Assembly (NCBI GenBank): GCA_020024235.1
Contig: JAHHUA010000075.1
Coordinates: 1 to 8,092 of the forward strand
Source of the DNA: Oscillospiraceae bacterium
GTDB taxonomy: Bacteria; Bacillota; Clostridia; Oscillospirales; Ruminococcaceae
Direction of reading: 5' to 3'
Length of the DNA: 8,092 nt
Numbering within the stretch: position 1 is the first letter of the stretch; each line of letters starts with the position of its first letter. Shown in pieces: positions 6,661-8,092 of the stretch. The notes under the pieces are model-generated. The model did no database searches. It worked only from the letters and a program-made list of their open reading frames with translations, and was not told the origin of the DNA. The translations under genes and the position numbers were made by a program.

Positions 6661-6669
6661 TGATATAAT
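6661..6669 (+). promoter_or_regulatory. Extended -10 promoter before the short ORF at 6705
   Basis: TGATATAAT is a perfect extended -10 (TGnTATAAT). At 17 bases upstream the -35 position is TTTAAT (6641-6646), weak. Transcription would start near 6676 and lead into AAGGGG (6691-6696) and the ATG at 6705. Confidence 0.55.
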
Positions 6670-6783
6670 AAAATATAAAATTATGTCTATAAGGGGATGC
6701 CACTATGAACAGAGATCTTGGAGAAACAGCAATTGTCCTCAGAAATGGAAAACCAATTTTAGCTGTTGAAGAAATCACATCAG

Positions 6784-6885
6784 ATGGTAGATGTGGCTCC
6801 TCTCTTGCGGTCTTTTTATGCCCTGCGTCAGCCTGTCTTTATGGCAGTGTGGCGTGGGTCTTTTTTATTATCTGTAAAGAGGTGA
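6784..6885 (+). pseudogene. Possible 3' tail of a truncated GC-rich gene
   Basis: In the frame that also holds the 6892 gene, codons from about 6790 to the TGA at 6883-6885 read as a plausible protein end containing SFYALRQPVFMAVWRG. The stop falls within and just after the ribosome site of the next gene, a spacing typical of an operon. An in-frame ATG at 6784 would make a 33-residue ORF but has no ribosome site, and a TAG at 6760-6762 closes the frame upstream. The likely reading is the last about 30 codons of a gene that once preceded the 6892 gene and was cut at the composition break. I do not recognise the protein. Confidence 0.3.
6877..6884 (+). promoter_or_regulatory. Ribosome binding site of the 6892 gene
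   Basis: AAGAGGTG ends seven bases before the ATG at 6892 and supports that start. It also contains the first two bases of the TGA of the upstream 3' tail (6883-6885), so the tail and this gene look like former operon partners. Confidence 0.7.
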
Positions 6886-6891
6886 TTAGGT

Positions 6892-8092
6892 ATGAGTTTA
6901 CCAAAACGTGACGGCGTAAATGGCCGTTACTATTTGATCCAGAAACCGGATACGAACCCCGAAGTGCTGGAACACGCCGATCAGTGCATCCAGGATGTGT
7001 TGGATGGAACGGCTAAGGTAAATTCCGGCTACCCAATGGTCGTTCGAAACCAAAGCGGAACGCCCTTTCTTCCCAGCCAGCTGCTGGATCGATATCTGTC
7101 CAAACTGCCTTTGAAGGGATTCCCCTACGAGGAAGCTGTTATATTCTGCGATGCCCTACGGCGTCTGGTGGGCTGGCAGGAGATTGGATACACACTGGGA
7201 CAGTACATCAAACATCAGGTACAGGAAAGATATTTTGAGGTTGGAGAAAAAGAGGATGATTTTACGCCCTATCCGACTTGTACTGTGTGGCCGGAGCTGC
7301 GTTCGGAGGATGTGGACGAGAACCTGCTGCGCTTTACCTGCTATGTTGCGGTCTGCTATACGGTGTATGGAGCCAGCTATAACACCATTACAACTGAACA
7401 CTACCTTGATCTGGTTTCCCAGCTTCGCCCCGACATGGTGAAGCAACTGAAAACGGGCGGCAGCGGCAAATTGCCAAAGGCCATACAGCGGTGTAAGACG
7501 GAGCATTTCACCGCATCGGCCAATGATGCGTTTGCCACCATCCGCATCACCGCCAGGGATTCCACCGAGGAGTGCTATGCTGAAATCCTGGACTACCTGT
7601 GTGTGGTGCTTTCTCAGGAGGAATTTCCCCGCAGTTACTCGGTGGAGTTCCGTGGGAAGGAAAAACTCTATCTGCCCATTCCCGGCTTGCCCAAGAAGGG
7701 AGTCAATCAGCTCTTTGCCTGTGCTGTGCAGCACCCCAATCTGCATCCGGCTATGGAGCGATACGCTCGTCTGGCTATGCGGGAGTTTGAGTGGTACCAA
7801 AACCTCGCAGATGAAGCCTGTGCGATGCCCAGCACCTTCGCCGTGTTTGCCCTGGGGCTGGAGGGAGAACAGTGGGCGCCATTGGTGACGGAGTATCTGG
7901 ATCTCTGCGATGACGAGCACTCCTCTCTGCAAGGGAAATTCCTTCATGCCTTGATCCGAAAGTTTGGGTTTCAACCATGGACGCTGGGGGTATTGGTGCG
8001 GGGCGCATTGTCTATGCAGTGGCTGGAGCCTGCCAGGGAATTCCGCAGCCTGATTGCCAATGCGGAAAGCCTGGATGCGCTGCTGGCAGTCA
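6892..8092 (+). CDS. Large protein of unknown function, 3' end beyond the window (possibly DUF6138-like)
   Basis: A frame open for 400 codons from the ATG at 6892 to the right edge, with no stop. AAAGAGGTGAT (6876-6886), nearly the full anti-Shine-Dalgarno complement, lies a few bases upstream. The protein starts MSLPKRDGVNGRYYLIQKPD and looks soluble, with no signal peptide or membrane segment. Its best-conserved-looking part is near the visible end: FAVFALGLEGEQWAPLVTEY, then CDDEHSSLQGKF and KFGFQPWTLGVLVRGALSMQ. This part reminds me of the uncharacterised DUF6138 family, but that is memory and not a search, so treat it as a lead. Codon use is GC-rich (about 55% GC in the line I counted), with many CTG, GCC and CAG codons, unlike the AT-rich genes to the left. 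The long minus-strand frame at 7156-7974 is its shadow. Function unknown. Confidence 0.8.
   Translation, partial: MSLPKRDGVNGRYYLIQKPDTNPEVLEHADQCIQDVLDGTAKVNSGYPMVVRNQSGTPFLPSQLLDRYLSKLPLKGFPYEEAVIFCDALRRLVGWQEIGYTLGQYIKHQVQERYFEVGEKEDDFTPYPTCTVWPELRSEDVDENLLRFTCYVAVCYTVYGASYNTITTEHYLDLVSQLRPDMVKQLKTGGSGKLPKAIQRCKTEHFTASANDAFATIRITARDSTEECYAEILDYLCVVLSQEEFPRSYSVEFRGKEKLYLPIPGLPKKGVNQLFACAVQHPNLHPAMERYARLAMREFEWYQNLADEACAMPSTFAVFALGLEGEQWAPLVTEYLDLCDDEHSSLQGKFLHALIRKFGFQPWTLGVLVRGALSMQWLEPAREFRSLIANAESLDALLAV

Larger units (their letters stand above)
6705..6911 (+). pseudogene. Probable 5' fragment of a truncated gene running across a composition break
   Basis: A 68-codon frame with good start signals: an extended -10 promoter, AAGGGG (6691-6696) eight bases before the ATG, and an in-frame stop at 6690-6692 that excludes earlier starts. 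The first about 28 residues (MNRDLGETAIVLRNGKPILA and on to TSDGR) are AT-rich like the left of the window and look like genuine protein. RNGKPILAV faintly recalls the GKPVAV strand of Phd/YefM antitoxins, but too little remains to name it. After about 6790 the DNA becomes GC-rich, the residues turn Cys-rich and hydrophobic, and the frame runs 20 bases into the next gene. I read it as a gene whose 3' part was replaced by foreign DNA. It could instead be an intact small gene of unknown function. Confidence 0.4.

Noticed and set aside
6815..6866. Possible terminator before the T-run at 6861-6866
   Set aside because: I could not build a stem longer than about four pairs (TGCC/GGCA) from the bases before the six T, so a functional intrinsic terminator is not supported.
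7156..7974. Long minus-strand frame of 272 codons
   Set aside because: It lies opposite the plus-strand gene from 6892, which is longer, has a strong ribosome site and natural codon use. The minus frame has no ribosome site that I see and low-complexity, His/Arg/Gln-rich content typical of antisense shadows in GC-rich genes.
1..8092. CRISPR array, tRNA, rRNA, complete insertion sequence
   Set aside because: No regularly spaced repeats, no cloverleaf or rRNA-like sequence, and no transposase motif or terminal inverted repeats were found by eye on either strand.

Overview
The window looks like chromosome of a low-GC Gram-positive anaerobe, most likely a gut-type Clostridia (Lachnospiraceae or relatives). 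The reasons are AT-rich coding DNA on the left (about a third GC in the lines I counted by eye), strong AGGAGG ribosome sites, and a LytTR/GHKL two-component system of the Firmicutes type. From about position 6790 to the right edge the composition changes sharply to about 55% GC, so the right end appears to have a different origin.

Layout. 55-903 (+) encodes a SAM-dependent methyltransferase of the leucine-carboxyl / TcmP-like O-methyltransferase type. A bidirectional hairpin terminator at about 954-1005 separates it from a convergent minus-strand block. Read in its own direction, that block starts at a promoter at 6339-6367. It then has a LytTR response regulator (6308-5613), a short GHKL histidine kinase with no membrane sensor (5599-4940), a terminator (4921-4883), a pair of 13-bp direct repeats spaced 21 bp apart (4880-4847), an extended -10 promoter (4822-4814), and two overlapping ABC exporter half-transporter genes (4727-2871 and 2884-1031). 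To the right, 6309-6704 is mostly non-coding. A promoter and a short AT-rich 5' gene fragment (6705-about 6789) then run into GC-rich DNA. That DNA carries what looks like the 3' tail of another frame (to 6885) and a long gene (6892 to beyond the edge) of unknown function.

How it may work together. The regulator and kinase form one operon with its own promoter. The kinase-operon terminator sits directly beside direct repeats whose spacing and core (CAnTTCGT on the minus strand) fit a LytTR dimer site. These repeats lie at about -40 to -73 of a promoter that has a good extended -10 but no -35. The simplest model is that the phosphorylated LytTR regulator activates the two exporter genes, whose products form a heterodimer. 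The kinase has no transmembrane or sensor part, so its input must be cytoplasmic or come through a partner protein. No pheromone or bacteriocin precursor, AgrB-like protease or C39 peptidase is visible. The only small candidate is an unsupported 25-codon leader ORF in front of the exporter genes. The main points for follow-up are the repeat-controlled exporter promoter, the sensorless kinase and the composition break at about 6790.
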